A stretch of DNA of 64,000 nt, from NCBI RefSeq assembly GCF_026151205.1, contig NC_087079.1, positions 11,212,635-11,276,634 of the forward strand, written 5' to 3'. Under the pieces are notes generated by a model. The model did no database searches. It saw nothing but the letters and a program-made list of their open reading frames with translations, and had not been told where the DNA came from. This document shows, in pieces, positions 11,407 through 22,588 of the stretch; the first letter of the stretch is position 1; every line of letters begins with the position of its first letter. The translations under genes were made by a program, and so were the position numbers. This stretch comes from Bolinopsis microptera (lineage: Eukaryota; Ctenophora; Tentaculata; Lobata; Bolinopsidae).

Positions 11407-12497
11407 AGACATTTGTTGGTGGAGCATATTCCTACCTTCGTGATGTTTTATCAGGCGTCCCACAAGGGTCTGTTTTAGGTCCTTTATTGTTTGTCATTTT
11501 TATCAATGACTTGCCTGATTGTATTAATGGTATATCAAAACTGTTTGCAGATGATCTTAAAGTTATTATGGATGCCAATGACACTGAAAGCACTTTCAAT
11601 ATGTTAGAAAGCTTGCAAAACTGGCAAAATGTGTGGCTGTTAAAGTTTAATCCTAGCAAATGCAAAATAATGCATGTTCCATTTAATGAAAATCCCCTTC
11701 AAGAATATGTATTTAGTGGTGTTACACTTGAATGTATTGAAGCAGAGAAAGATCTTGGAGTTTTAACTTCTTCAGATTTGAAATGGTCGAAACATATTAA
11801 AAGTTGTATTAGTAAAGCAAACAGTATGATTGCATGGGTTACAAGGAATCTCATTATAAGAGAAATTAATGTTATGAGAAATGTTTATAAAACGATAATA
11901 AGACCCCACTTGGAGTATTGTGCTCAGTTGTGGTCTCCACCTGCCTGCCATGGGAAGTGGGCTACTATCATTGAACTGGAAAATGTCCAGAGAAGGTTCA
12001 CACGCCTTATTGATGATATTGGAACACTTCCTTACAGTGAAAGGTTGGATGCCTTACAGATTACAACACTCGCAGAGAGACGGGTTAGAGGAGATTTGAT
12101 TGAAGCCTACAAAATTGTAAATGGATTGGTTGAGTATGGAAAAGATATTTTCAATTTAAGTAGATCGGGAGATAAAATTGTTAGCACTAAATCTAACAAT
12201 ATTGATAGAAATATTAAAACCTTGTCTAATAATTTTTTATCAGAGTGTGTTATCAGCTTTTGGAATAAATTGCCATCTTTTGTTAGAAATTCAGTGTCTG
12301 TTATTGATTTTAAAATTAATCTAGAAGAATTTAAAAAGACTAATAATTTAGTAGACACAGGCAACTTTTGGGAAGTGTCAAATATAGTTTTAGCAAAAAT
12401 AGAGGGTGTAAATTATATCGAAAAGAAGAAGCAACAAGTCCAATATTTATATAAAAATCCGTGTGTTGCCAAGAGAAAGGGAATAAATATCTCATGA
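11407..12497 (+). pseudogene. CR1-like ORF2 of element B, C-terminal part
   Basis: The RT resumes directly after the foldback, with VLSGVPQGSVLGPLL, FINDLPD and the catalytic FADD box near the start of the 11487 reading. The thumb and C-terminal region follow (EKDLGVL, RPHLEYCAQLW, RRFTRLIDDIG), closing with a stop at 12497. The block is open throughout. It is in the same frame as the upstream block once the foldback and its duplicated target bases are discounted. Confidence 0.88.
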
Positions 12498-12593
12498 ATT
12501 TGTTTTTATTTATTTTTTAAATTAACGGTTTTTAACTTTTTTAACTTTTTTATATGTAAATAAATTATGACAATTATGATAGTTATAGAATTT

Positions 12594-12632
<39 letters not shown>

Positions 12633-12958
12633 ATTTTTTTTAAAATGACGAAGGCTGTGAAATGTTCACAGTTCTGATAATGAGGAAATCAGAAAGAATG
12701 TTTAAAACTAGTGATGATGTTTATGTCATTATTCTTAATCTAATCTAATCTAATCTTAGTTCTTTTTTAACATTATATCAATTAAAACTGACACCCAGGT
12801 GGGCACCAACAGGCAACGTTATGCTACTGCTGATACCCATAAGTCTTCATTACATATTTTCTTAAAGTATTAGTACCCTTACTGTTCATTATTCATCAAT
12901 CACTGCCACAGATCTAACTGGGCATGCATTTTAACTAATTTTAACCAACTCAGGTGGC

Positions 12959-13717
12959 ATGTTGATTATTGAACCATTGTGGGTATTTGGCTCTGTTGGA
13001 TTTTGTATTGCTTGTGGCCGAAAGCAACTCTCTGAGGTCGAAAACCTGTGGACAAACAGATACTTTCTGGTGATGGTTGCAAAAATTCTCTTTTTCTTCA
13101 TTCCTTTCGGAAGCTGGATTCTCTATTCTCATACTGAGTGGGAAACTACATTCTTCCTCAACAAAGGATCCAATTTACTACCAGTTGTAGCCACACTGGC
13201 AGTATTTATGCATATTATAGTAGCATTGTTAACTTATTGGTTGAACATGCAGCTTCTTAGAAAGTATGGTCCATTGATAGTGGTAAAGTTATCTATACTT
13301 GGATTTGGACTCTTCTTTTCAACTCAAGGAATGTTCTATGATACTCTGATGTACTCTGGAACATATGATGAATTTCACAGTGGAGTTACCAAGAGTTTTC
13401 TTTCATTTTTCTTGACAGAACGATTCAGAGACTCATACATTATGTTTTTTGTCTGTTTTGGACCAGTTTTTTTTGCTGTGGCCCTGAGCTTCAATGAGGT
13501 TTGTACCCATGATGAAAAGAAACAATTTGTACAAATACTGTGGAGGGAAGTGCTTGTGCAAGGTACTTTCATCTGCTTGGTGTATGTATTGATAAGCTTA
13601 TCCGGTGTATCATCTCACAATTTTACTCTTTATAGATTACCAGCTGTCATTTTCATGTATTTTGTACCAAATTCTACTTTGATTTTGCCATTTCATTTAC
13701 TTCTCTGGAAAGATTGA
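12959..13717 (+). CDS. Polytopic membrane protein, function unknown
   Basis: 252 residues with six or seven hydrophobic segments, roughly at residues 4-19, 36-57, 72-95, 108-127, 161-179, 198-217 and 228-251. A hydrophilic loop with EVCTHDEKK sits near residue 180. There are no introns in the coding part. A pyrimidine-containing stretch ending in CAG at 12953, five bases before the ATG, looks like a splice acceptor, so a 5' UTR exon, or an upstream coding exon, is likely. The start is therefore tentative. I do not recognise the family. It lies between retrotransposon B and DAW1, on the same strand as DAW1. Confidence 0.65.
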   Translation: MLIIEPLWVFGSVGFCIACGRKQLSEVENLWTNRYFLVMVAKILFFFIPFGSWILYSHTEWETTFFLNKGSNLLPVVATLAVFMHIIVALLTYWLNMQLLRKYGPLIVVKLSILGFGLFFSTQGMFYDTLMYSGTYDEFHSGVTKSFLSFFLTERFRDSYIMFFVCFGPVFFAVALSFNEVCTHDEKKQFVQILWREVLVQGTFICLVYVLISLSGVSSHNFTLYRLPAVIFMYFVPNSTLILPFHLLLWKD

Positions 13718-13849
13718 TTAGTTTGTTTTGCTGCAGCTTGAATTACCAAAGTTTTTCTTATATTGATCAAATGATGGATTATTTTCTTGGTATTGAACTG
13801 TATGAATTTTGACCCATTCAAATTTTTCAGACAGTGTTCAACTATACTT

Positions 13850-13962
13850 GAATTGACTTAACAATTTATTTAACAATTTGCTTTACAATTTAATTTACAA
13901 TTTACTTTACAATTTACTTTACAATTTACATTACAATTTACTTTACAACTTACAATTTACTT
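13850..13962. repeat. Minisatellite of TTTACAATTTAC-like units
   Basis: About nine imperfect copies of a roughly 11-bp unit (ACAATTTACTTT and variants), downstream of the membrane-protein gene. Confidence 0.8.
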
Positions 13963-14194
13963 TATTTTTGGGTTTTATTGTTCAATTCTAAATATCATTT
14001 TTTTAAATGAATCCAGTTGATAAAACCTTCAAATGTTTATTTTAAGACTTTATGTTAGCTGACTATCACCTGTAATAATTTTTCCAATGGTACAGATAAA
14101 TCTATATTATATAACATAAACTGCAAGAATTGTGTATATTATTCTTATTGAAAAGTATTTATTGTTTTATTGTTACCATTACTTGGCTGCCAAA

Positions 14195-14333
14195 CAGGGA
14201 CAAAAGAAAATCGTGATTATTTTGGCCAAAAATCGAGATACCGCGACAAGCCAAACAGACGACATATAAAATTTGTCGCTAAGAATGGGAAAAATCACGA
14301 TCCCACACATGCCGCGATTTCCTTTTGTCCCTG
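14195..14333 (-). mobile_element. hAT-type MITE, copy 1
   Basis: 139 bp with perfect terminal CAGGGACAAAAG / CTTTTGTCCCTG ends. The flanks CTGCCAAA and CTGCCTAA (14187-14194, 14334-14341) match at 7 of 8 bases, as expected for an old hAT 8-bp target duplication. It is the reverse complement of the copy at 43038 and sits less than 200 bp upstream of the DAW1 start codon. Confidence 0.88.
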
Positions 14334-14519
14334 CTGCCTAATGATGAAATTCTCCCCCGAGGCTCGAAGATCATTTAGGAAAATAAAACCATCTTTATTG
14401 TAAAATGTTGTAAATAAATGACTCAGCCCATCTATTCATTTCCCACTGCCTTCCACTCCCTGGCCCAAGTTAAGGAAATAATGATAACAAAATCCATGAC
14501 AAAATTATCATATTTAGGG

Positions 14520-17500
14520 ATGAGGCTGGTAAGATTTCTGCTGCGTTACTACCCTCCGGGTATCATCCTGGAGTATGAGCAGGGCAGTCAGACCAGGACG
14601 AGGACTATCGACCTACTGGATCTTACCGAGCGCAGTAATATCTACGAGCTTGTTGCGCAGCTTCAAGCAAATGAGCCACTCATTACTCCGTCCAAAACAG
14701 ATCAGGTTACACTTTTAAACCTGTAAATTTAAAGCTATTGGTGACTCCTGTAAATTGCTGTTTAGAAAGTTTCTAGTATAATATAAGAAGCTCTGAATTA
14801 CGCAGAATTACGTAACTTATTTCAGGTAGCTAAGCTGCTCCTGAAGCTGCAGTCGAAGCTCTCTTCACCAGACAAGCACCATTACAACCACTACAAAACT
14901 ATTCGTACTCACGTCCTCCCTGTCACTAACGTTAGCTTCAACAAAAGTGGATCCAAATTCGTGTCAGGTGGGTTTTCAATTTTCATGATCTCAGTTATTA
15001 AAAGTATGATCAGATTGTAGTTGTTAGTGTTAAAAATTGAATTGGAAGTTGAATTAACTTTGAGTTTACAACTCTACCCGCGACCTTGAATTTAGTGCCA
15101 ATATAGCTCGACTCCTAATTATAATTGTCTTCGTGACAAGCTATCCAATCAGAAAGCTGTATTCTAATCACATGACACAAACAAACCAATCAGAAAGCTG
15201 TATTTACGACCCACTCAGGTAGTTACGACCGCACATGTAAGATATGGGACACCCACCAAGGTCAGGAGCTCCATGTGTTAGACGGACACAAGAACGTTGT
15301 GTACGCTGTTGCTTTCAACAATCCCTTCGCAGACAAGATTGTAACTGGATCCTTTGACAGGTCCGTGTGTTAAATTTAGGGATTTTAAATTATTAGTGAT
15401 TAGTCTAATTAGTGATCGTAATTAAATTAATTAAACTCTTAGCCATTAAAACTGTCCCCATCAGGACTGCTAAGTTGTGGAGTACAGAGACAGGGAAATG
15501 TTACCACACCTTTAAAGGGCACACTGCTGAAATAGTGTGTGTCACATTCAACAGTTCCAGTACCTTGGTAGCTACGGGGAGTATGGATACTATGGGCAAG
15601 ATATGGGATGTGGAGACTGGGGTTGAGATGGCTTCTTTACAGGTGGATTAGCTCGTCACGTGGTGTTAATTCTTGACACGTGGTGTTAATACTTGACACG
15701 TGGTGTGAATACAAGACACGTGGTGTGAATACTTGACACGTGGTGTGAACTGTGAATACAAGACACGTGGTGTGAAAACTTGACACGCGGTGTGAATACA
15801 AGATACGTGGTGCGAATTAGCGTGTCACGTGGTGTGAATACTTGACACGTGGTGTTAATACTTGACACGTGGTGTTAATACAAGACACGTGGTGTGAATA
15901 CAAGGCACATAGTACGAATACGGTATATCGGGGTCCCGGTGATCATTGTGCTCGCTCTTTGTGTTTGCCGCTCTAGAATATCTTATTTAAGCTATTAAAG
16001 TACTGATTTCGTGGGGTGGGTGGTGTTTGTTATATTAGACAAAATACGGCAAAAGGTTTCTGGTCCCTCAATTATACCATATTCGTAGGTTTCATGAGTT
16101 GAATCATACCCTATTTAACATATTGAAACTTAGATTCCTGTTTACACACGACGACTCACTCGTTCGCAAAGGAACTGATCTCAATATAATTTTATTGTAC
16201 ACCCAAATAAATTATTTGTCGACTTCAAAGTAAGCATCGAATTTTTCTTCCAACCGAAAATGGGCCAATGATAAGAAAGGCGTCAGAAAATCAACAAAAA
16301 ATGATATACTTCATGACAGGAAACACGTGACATAACTTAACACGTGACGTAACTTGACACGTGACATAACTTGACACGTGACATAAATTAACACGTGACA
16401 TAACGTGACTACTTGCTGTTTCAGGGCCACAGTGCGGAGATAATCTCAATACAGTTCAACAGTCTTGGAGACAAAGTGGTAACGGGCAGTTTCGACAACA
16501 CCGTCGCTATCTGGGACGTGGAAACTGGTCACAAAATCTCCTCACTGATTGGTTAGTTTATTTTATGCTGCCAGCTGATTGGTTCCGTGCTGTCACGTGT
16601 CAAACCGAACATTCATCAGCTCATGATTACCGTAATTTATATTCAACAATCAACAAAAACTCGCGAAATCTGTGAGTTTTTAACACGTTACTAATTTGAA
16701 GGACACCGAGGTGAGATCTCAAACGCGGTGATTAGTTACGATGACACTCTCATTGGCACAGGATCCATGGACAAGAGTTGCAAGGTAAGTAACTTACTTA
16801 ATTATTAACTTTGTTTATAAACATATATAAACAAAATATTGTCGTATAAATACGAATATTGTTAGCCATTTTATACATCCAATCCAAAACCTTGAATATT
16901 TCAGTCAATTAAATTTAGGATGATTCTGAATGTGTCTTGTCTGATTAGCAACTAATATGTTTTTAGTTAAGAAAAGTTCCGGTTTGAAGAACCATCTCAA
17001 CTCTCTATTAATGATCTCTTTCTTTGAAAAGGAACTTTAATTTTTGTAGCGAGCTTCAACCTTTTAAAGGATGCCCTCTTCCACAATTTAACATCTCAGT
17101 TGTTATACTAAAAGAAACATTTTCTTGCAATATTGAAAAATAAAAATACCGTGCATTGCATTCAATATCTCAATTTAAATGTTCTGAAATAAAAAGGTCT
17201 TAAATGATATCTTTAGAAATATTGTCGTCACATATTCTGCAAATATAAAATATCGCTTATAACTTATAAGGTTTGCGGTGATATAAAAAATAAATAAACC
17301 CTGATATTAGTTAATTGAATATGAAAAAATAATCTTTGCTATAACACAACATCTTTGCGTATAGAATTCGCTCCAATAGCTGTAAAGGTCCTCTCATAAC
17401 TCTTAAAATGTTGCAAGAGTGGTCCTACTCTATTCGTGTGTTCGAGTAGAGGCTGGGCGTTATCTTTTCTTTGTGACTGTGTTTTTCACTGAAGGAAGTA

Positions 17501-19595
17501 ATTCGGGTTAGTGAGTATCCAGGGGGTAACAAAACGGAGAAGATAATCAATAATTGTAAATGAGAGTAGTTTCATACTGAAATTGTTAATCTCTGTACCT
17601 GTTTTAAATCTTCTCAACTAGCTCCCGGATACATCTTTTGAACTGTCCTCCTCTCAGACTCCCGCTCCACTAATCCTTTACTTGTCCGTACTTGTGTTCT
17701 GGCCTCACTTCAGACTCCTATCAGTACGACACATTCCGGAGACTACACACCGATGATTTACTGCTTTGTTGTTAATGACATTATTTCCCTCGGATGGATT
17801 TTAATTAATAAGCAAAAGTACAATAATGTAAGCAAAAGCATAATAATATAAGCATGGCCCCCACCCTGTATCATTCTCTCTTAGCCCCCCCCCCCCCCCA
17901 GGCCCCCACCCTCTATCATTCTATCTTTTGCCCCCCCGGCCCCCACCCTGTATCACTCTCTCTTTTGCCCCCCTGGCCCCCACCCTGTATCACTCTCTAT
18001 CTTCTCAGGTATGGGACTGTAGGTCAGGACAGTGTGTTGAGACACTGTACGGGCACACTGACGAGGTACTTGACATTTCGTTCGATCACAGGGGAAAACA
18101 GCTGCTCTCTGTTTCTGCTGATGCTACAGGTATGTTTTAAAATAACAATATTTACTAATATTGTAAATCCAAGAAATTAAATTGAAGCAATTTGATTGTT
18201 AAACAGCTACGAGTTAAATTTATACTGCGTTTAGCTTCGTATTGTATGTATGTAGTATAGAAACATTACTGGGTGTAGGTTTATGCATTTATGAAATATA
18301 TCACATGTATAACTAAATTAAAGGCTAAAGTTCGTCTCAAACACTTTTCTCTAACCAGCCCCCTGTTTTAGCCCGAGTATTCGACGTTGGCTCCTACAAG
18401 TGTTTGGCCACGTTTGTGGGCCACGAACGTGAGATCAGTAAAGGAACGTTTAATCCTAGCGGTAAACGTGTTGCTACTGCCAGCAGTGATAAAACTGTCA
18501 GGATATGGGATATAAACTCAGGGAAATGTTTACAGGTTTGTACTTTAATTAGGTTAATTAAGTAGGTTGATTAATTGGGTTAATTAAGTAGGTTAATTAA
18601 TTAGCTAGTGGATTCATTGTCGTGTTGGCAAGAATGACTAGTTATGAACACTATTTCCGTTAAAAATTCAATGAGTTCGTTAATTCAAAGCCATTAATTG
18701 CAGTTATCAGTATTAATGACATTTCAGATGTGTTACATGTGAAACTCTGTTTCATAGTGTATTGTAAAATGTAACATTTCACACGATTTTACGCAATGCG
18801 TGTTCGAAGCAAGCAATAATTCTAATTTTAGATGAGCACGTTATACATTTTACATGTATTATGATATAATATATAGAATTTTCGAGTGCCCTGCCTTGCA
18901 TGGCAACTCGTAAACACATCTTGCACGAATTCTATTACTCAATCAATGTGTTTAAACTATGTGGTGTAGAGCTCGTATTGGTTCGTGTCAAGAACTCGTT
19001 TTCAATAGGATTGAATGAAAGAAATTGTTAGATAATGAAGATGGGCCGGGGGGGGGGGGGGGGGATTGAAATTGGGAATGGTTTAAGTATGAGTAATTAT
19101 CGTAGTGCTCAAGTGGAACTAATATTGATTATTGAGCTCTGGAAAGGTAGAAAAAATGTGTCTGATGTGGGAACACTCTTATTTGTTTGTAAATCTGCAT
19201 ATTAAATAGATAGATATAGATAGATCTTAGAAATTTCGAGAGTCTTGAGGAAAATGTACTAACTTGAGGACAATGTACTAACTTGAGGAAAATGTACTAA
19301 CTATGCTATTTCTATTTTCTGCCAAACAGTCTATGTAAAGGCTGAACCCTTGCTCTGGGAATTAGTGCACATCGAATACTACTATATTTCAATCTATCTG
19401 GAATAAAAGGAGAAAGTCGCATCTAAGAACAGATTTTGAATGTTGTAAATGTTTCAGACGTTGGAAGGGCACACAGACGAGGTGTTCAGTTGCCAGTTTA
19501 ACTACTCGGGTGATATGCTGATAAGTGGTAGTAAAGACAACACGTGTCGACTGTGGAAAGATACGAACTCTGGAAAACTTGCCGGTGCTTTATAG
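14520..19595 (+). CDS. DAW1: Dynein assembly factor with WD repeats 1 (DAW1/ODA16), nine exons
   Basis: Exons 14520-14705, 14826-14967, 15219-15360, 15465-15642, 16425-16551, 16702-16784, 18009-18129, 18372-18535 and 19458-19595 join in phase with GT-AG introns to give 426 residues, close to the vertebrate length of about 415. The N-terminus has the family motif LLRYYPPGI near residue 7 and an IDLLDL motif. WD40 blades follow, with repeated GSFD, GSMD or SASSDKT turns and W-D ends. The last exon ends in the hallmark SKDNTCRLW and a few extra residues. The protein is an adaptor that links outer-arm dynein to intraflagellar transport for delivery into cilia (family knowledge). The ATG at 14520 is chosen over an upstream in-frame one at 14418 because homology starts there. 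Introns carry CACGTG-rich minisatellites. Confidence 0.93.
15655..15915. repeat. Minisatellite rich in CACGTG, DAW1 intron 4
   Basis: About twelve copies of a 20-bp unit (GACACGTGGTGTGAATACTT and variants). Each unit contains the palindromic E-box core CACGTG. It lies between exons 4 and 5 of DAW1. Confidence 0.88.
16316..16410. repeat. Minisatellite ACACGTGACATAACTTG, DAW1 intron 4
   Basis: About five copies of an 18-bp unit with CACGTGAC, immediately before the acceptor of DAW1 exon 5. The unit differs from the array at 15655 but shares CACGTG. Confidence 0.85.
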
Positions 19596-19689
19596 GATTT
19601 GTCTTTCAAGGTTTTGTGAAAGACTGATGCGGTCAGCTACCAATTGCTCGGAAATTGCGAGTTGGACTTTCTGTACCAAACTGTACCAT

Positions 19690-20935
19690 GGTACAATATT
19701 TGACGAAAGTCAATTATCTTGAGATCCTACTGATAAATTTTCTTTAAACTTTCCAGATAGTTGTATTGCTATAGGACGGATAATCTGAGCAAGTTTGGGC
19801 GAATTTCTATGTGCCAAACTTGAGATATGACTTCAAACACAAGAAAATATCTCAAATTGGTACAATATTTGACGAAAGTCAATTATCTTGAGATCCTACT
19901 GATAAATTTTCTGTAAACTTTCCAAATAGTTGTATGGTTATAAGACGGATAATCTGAGCAAGTTTGGGCGAATTTCTATGTGCCAAACTTGGGATATGAC
20001 TTCAAACACAAGAAAATATCTCAAATTGGTACAATATTTGACGAAAGTCAATTATCTTGAGATCCTACTGATAAATTTTCTTTAAACTTTCCAGATAGTT
20101 GTATGGCTATAGGACGGATAATCTGAGCAAGTTTGGGCGAATTTCTATGTGCCAAACCTGAGATATGAGTTCAAACACAAGAAAATATCTCAAATTGGTA
20201 CAATATTTGACGAAAGTCAATTATCTTGAGATCCTACTGATAAATTTTCTTTAAACTTTCCAGATAGTTGTATGGCTATAGGACGGATAATCTGAGCAAG
20301 TTTGGGCGAATTTCTATGTGCCAAACTTGAGATATGACTTCAAACACAAGAAAATATCTCAAATTGGTACAATATTTGACGAAAGTCAATTATCTTGAGA
20401 TCCTACTGATAAATTTTCTTTAAACTTTCCAGATAGTTGTATGGCTATAGGATGGATAATCTGAGCAAGTTTGGGGGAATTTCTATGTGCCAAACCTGAG
20501 ATATGAGTTCAAACACAAGAAAATATCTCAAATTGGTACAATATTTGACGAAAGTCAATTATCTTGAGATCCTACTGATAAATTTTCTTTAAACTTTCCA
20601 GATAGTTGTATGGCTATAGGACGGATAATCTGAGCAAGTTTGGGCGAATTTCTATGTGCCAAACTTGAGATATGACTTCAAACACAAGAAAATATCTCAA
20701 ATTGGTACAATATTTGACGAAAGTCAATTATCTTGAGATCCTACTGATAAATTTTCTTTAAACTTTCCAGATAGTTGTATGGCTATGAGACAGATATTCT
20801 GTGCGATTTTGGGGGAATTTTTATGTGCAAAACCTGAGATATGACTTCAAACACAAGAAAATATCTCAAATTGGTACAATATTTGACGAAAATCAGTTAT
20901 ATTGAGCTCCTACTGATAAACAAAAATGTTGTGAA
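19690..20935 (+). repeat. 169-bp satellite, about seven direct copies
   Basis: Copies start with GGTACAATATTTGACG at 19690, 19859, 20028, 20197, 20366, 20535, 20704 and 20873 (the last partial), an exact 169-bp period. Neighbouring units are nearly identical; the last ones diverge. The array begins about 95 bp after the DAW1 stop codon. Confidence 0.95.
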
Positions 20936-20954
20936 AAAATGGAAATAACATTTA

Positions 20955-21505
20955 GATGCTTCCTCCTCCTCCTCCTCTTCCTCCTCTTCCTCCTCCTCCT
21001 CCTCTTCCTCTTCCTTCTCCTCCTCCTCCTCTCATTCATACCCCTCCTCCTCCTCCTCCTCTTCCTCCTCCTCCTCAGTCTTCCTCCTCCTCAGTCATCA
21101 TCCTCCTCCTCCTCCTCAGTCTTCCTCCTCCTCAGTCATCATCCTCCTCCTCAGTCCTCCTCCTCCTCCTCCTCCTCCTTTTCCTCCTCCTCCTCCTACT
21201 CCTCATCAGTCCTCCTCCTCTTCCTCCTCTTCCTCCTCAGTCATCCTTCTCCTCCTCCTCCTCCTCCTCCTCAGTCCTTCTTCTCCTCCTCTTCCCCCTC
21301 CTCAGTCTTCCTCATCCTCCTCATCCTCCTCCTCATCAGTCCTCCCCTTCCTCCTCCTTCCCCTCCTCAGTCCTCCTCTTCCAGTCCTCCTCCTTCTCCT
21401 CCTCCTCCTCCTCGTCAGTCCTCCTTTTCCTCCTCCTCCTCCTCATCCTCCTCTCCCTCCTCTCCCTCATCCCCTCTTCCTCCTTCTCCTCAGTCCTCCT
21501 CAGTC
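20955..21505. repeat. (CTC)n pyrimidine tract
   Basis: About 550 bp of almost pure C/T on the plus strand, made of CTC/TCC triplets broken by regularly spaced CAGT(C) interruptions. The long open frames through it encode only Ser/Pro/Leu or Glu/Arg runs and are repeat artefacts. It separates the direct 169-bp array from inverted copies. Confidence 0.92.
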
Positions 21506-21509
21506 CTAC

Positions 21510-21950
21510 TAGAAATTCTACAAAAATCGCACAGATTATCTGTCTCATAGCCATACAACTATCTAGAAAGTTTAAAGAAAATTTATCAGTAGGATCTCGA
21601 AATATGTGCCTGCGTTCCGCTAGAAACCGCCAATTTGTGATATTTTCTTGTGTTTGAAGTCATATCTCAAGTTCAACACATAGAAATTCTACAAAAATTG
21701 CACAGATTATCTGTCTCATAGCCATACAACTATCTAGAAAGTTTAAAGAAAATGTATCAATAGGATCTCGAAATATGTGCCTGCGTTCCGCTAGAACCGC
21801 CAATTTGGAGATATTTCCTTGTGTTTGAAGTCATATCTTAGGTTTGGCACATAGAAACTCGCCCAAAATCGCGCAGAATATCTTTCTCATAGTCATACAA
21901 CTATCTGGAAAGTTTAAAGAAAATCTATTGGTCAGATCTTGAGAAAATCA
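21510..21950 (-). repeat. Inverted, diverged copies of the 169-bp satellite
   Basis: Two to three units in the opposite orientation to 19690-20935. The stretches CATACAACTATCT(A/G)GAAAG and AAGTCATATCT(C/T)A are reverse complements of the forward unit. Divergence is higher than in the forward array. Part of the unit is replaced by a CTGCGTTCCGCTAGAA motif. Confidence 0.88.
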
Positions 21951-22588
21951 AAAATATATTCTAAGTTATTCACTAAAACACTCGATTTTCGACCAATCCA
22001 TATGGTACAGTTTTGTCGAAAGTCCTTCTGGAAATTGCCATTTTTTGGGACATTTCCGCGCGCGCGGTAACATCTATGGTAGTTTCGTTGCGCGCACGTA
22101 CCGTCTTTTTGAAGCGAAGATAACGAACAGCTTAATTAATGGCCGGATCGATTAAATCTGGTTGGTTACAAAATCTTGAACATTGAAGAGTAGGCGCTTT
22201 GTTTTGGCTACCATGTTGACCATGGAATAACAACTTTTCAGTAATATCTGGATTGTTATATCAGTGTTGAAATCAGTTGTTTAACATTAATTTTATAGAA
22301 TATATCCAGATATCACACATTCTATCAGATCAGTTTAAAGGTTAAATTCAAATCAGATTGTTGAAGGGCTGTTTCAGATATTTTATCTATTTATACCACA
22401 CCAACATGTAATTAAATGTTATTATAGTGTTTATAGATATTTGTTTTCAAACTTGTACTTCTTATTTGAGTCCATCATTCATACCGAAAATGTACTCACA
22501 AATAATGAAACCCATAAATATATGTACTTGCATAGTGCATACATTCAGCTGAAACAAAGCAATCCCTCTATCTTCTTGTTGATATAGG
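21951..22588. other. Spacer upstream of PIGK
   Basis: About 640 bp with one CG-rich patch (CGCGCGCGCGG around 22060). No coding exon is seen. A PIGK promoter or 5' UTR could lie here, but nothing in the sequence pins it down. Confidence 0.4.

Larger units (their letters stand above)
8880..12757 (+). mobile_element. CR1-like non-LTR retrotransposon B, 5'-truncated and interrupted
   Basis: A relative of element A at lower identity. It begins inside the endonuclease domain (about 8905), so ORF1 and the endonuclease N-terminus are missing. RT coding runs to 12497. The 3' UTR holds a poly-T run at 12594-12625 and ends in a (TAATC)n tail at about 12735-12757. A 750-bp foldback element sits inside the RT at 10649-11403. 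Element A uses a different tail repeat (ACTTT), so A and B are distinct subfamilies. Confidence 0.9.

Noticed and set aside
20939-21657. Pro/Ser/Leu-rich frames of 203 and 233 codons
   Set aside because: Produced by the (CTC)n tract; they run into inverted satellite sequence.
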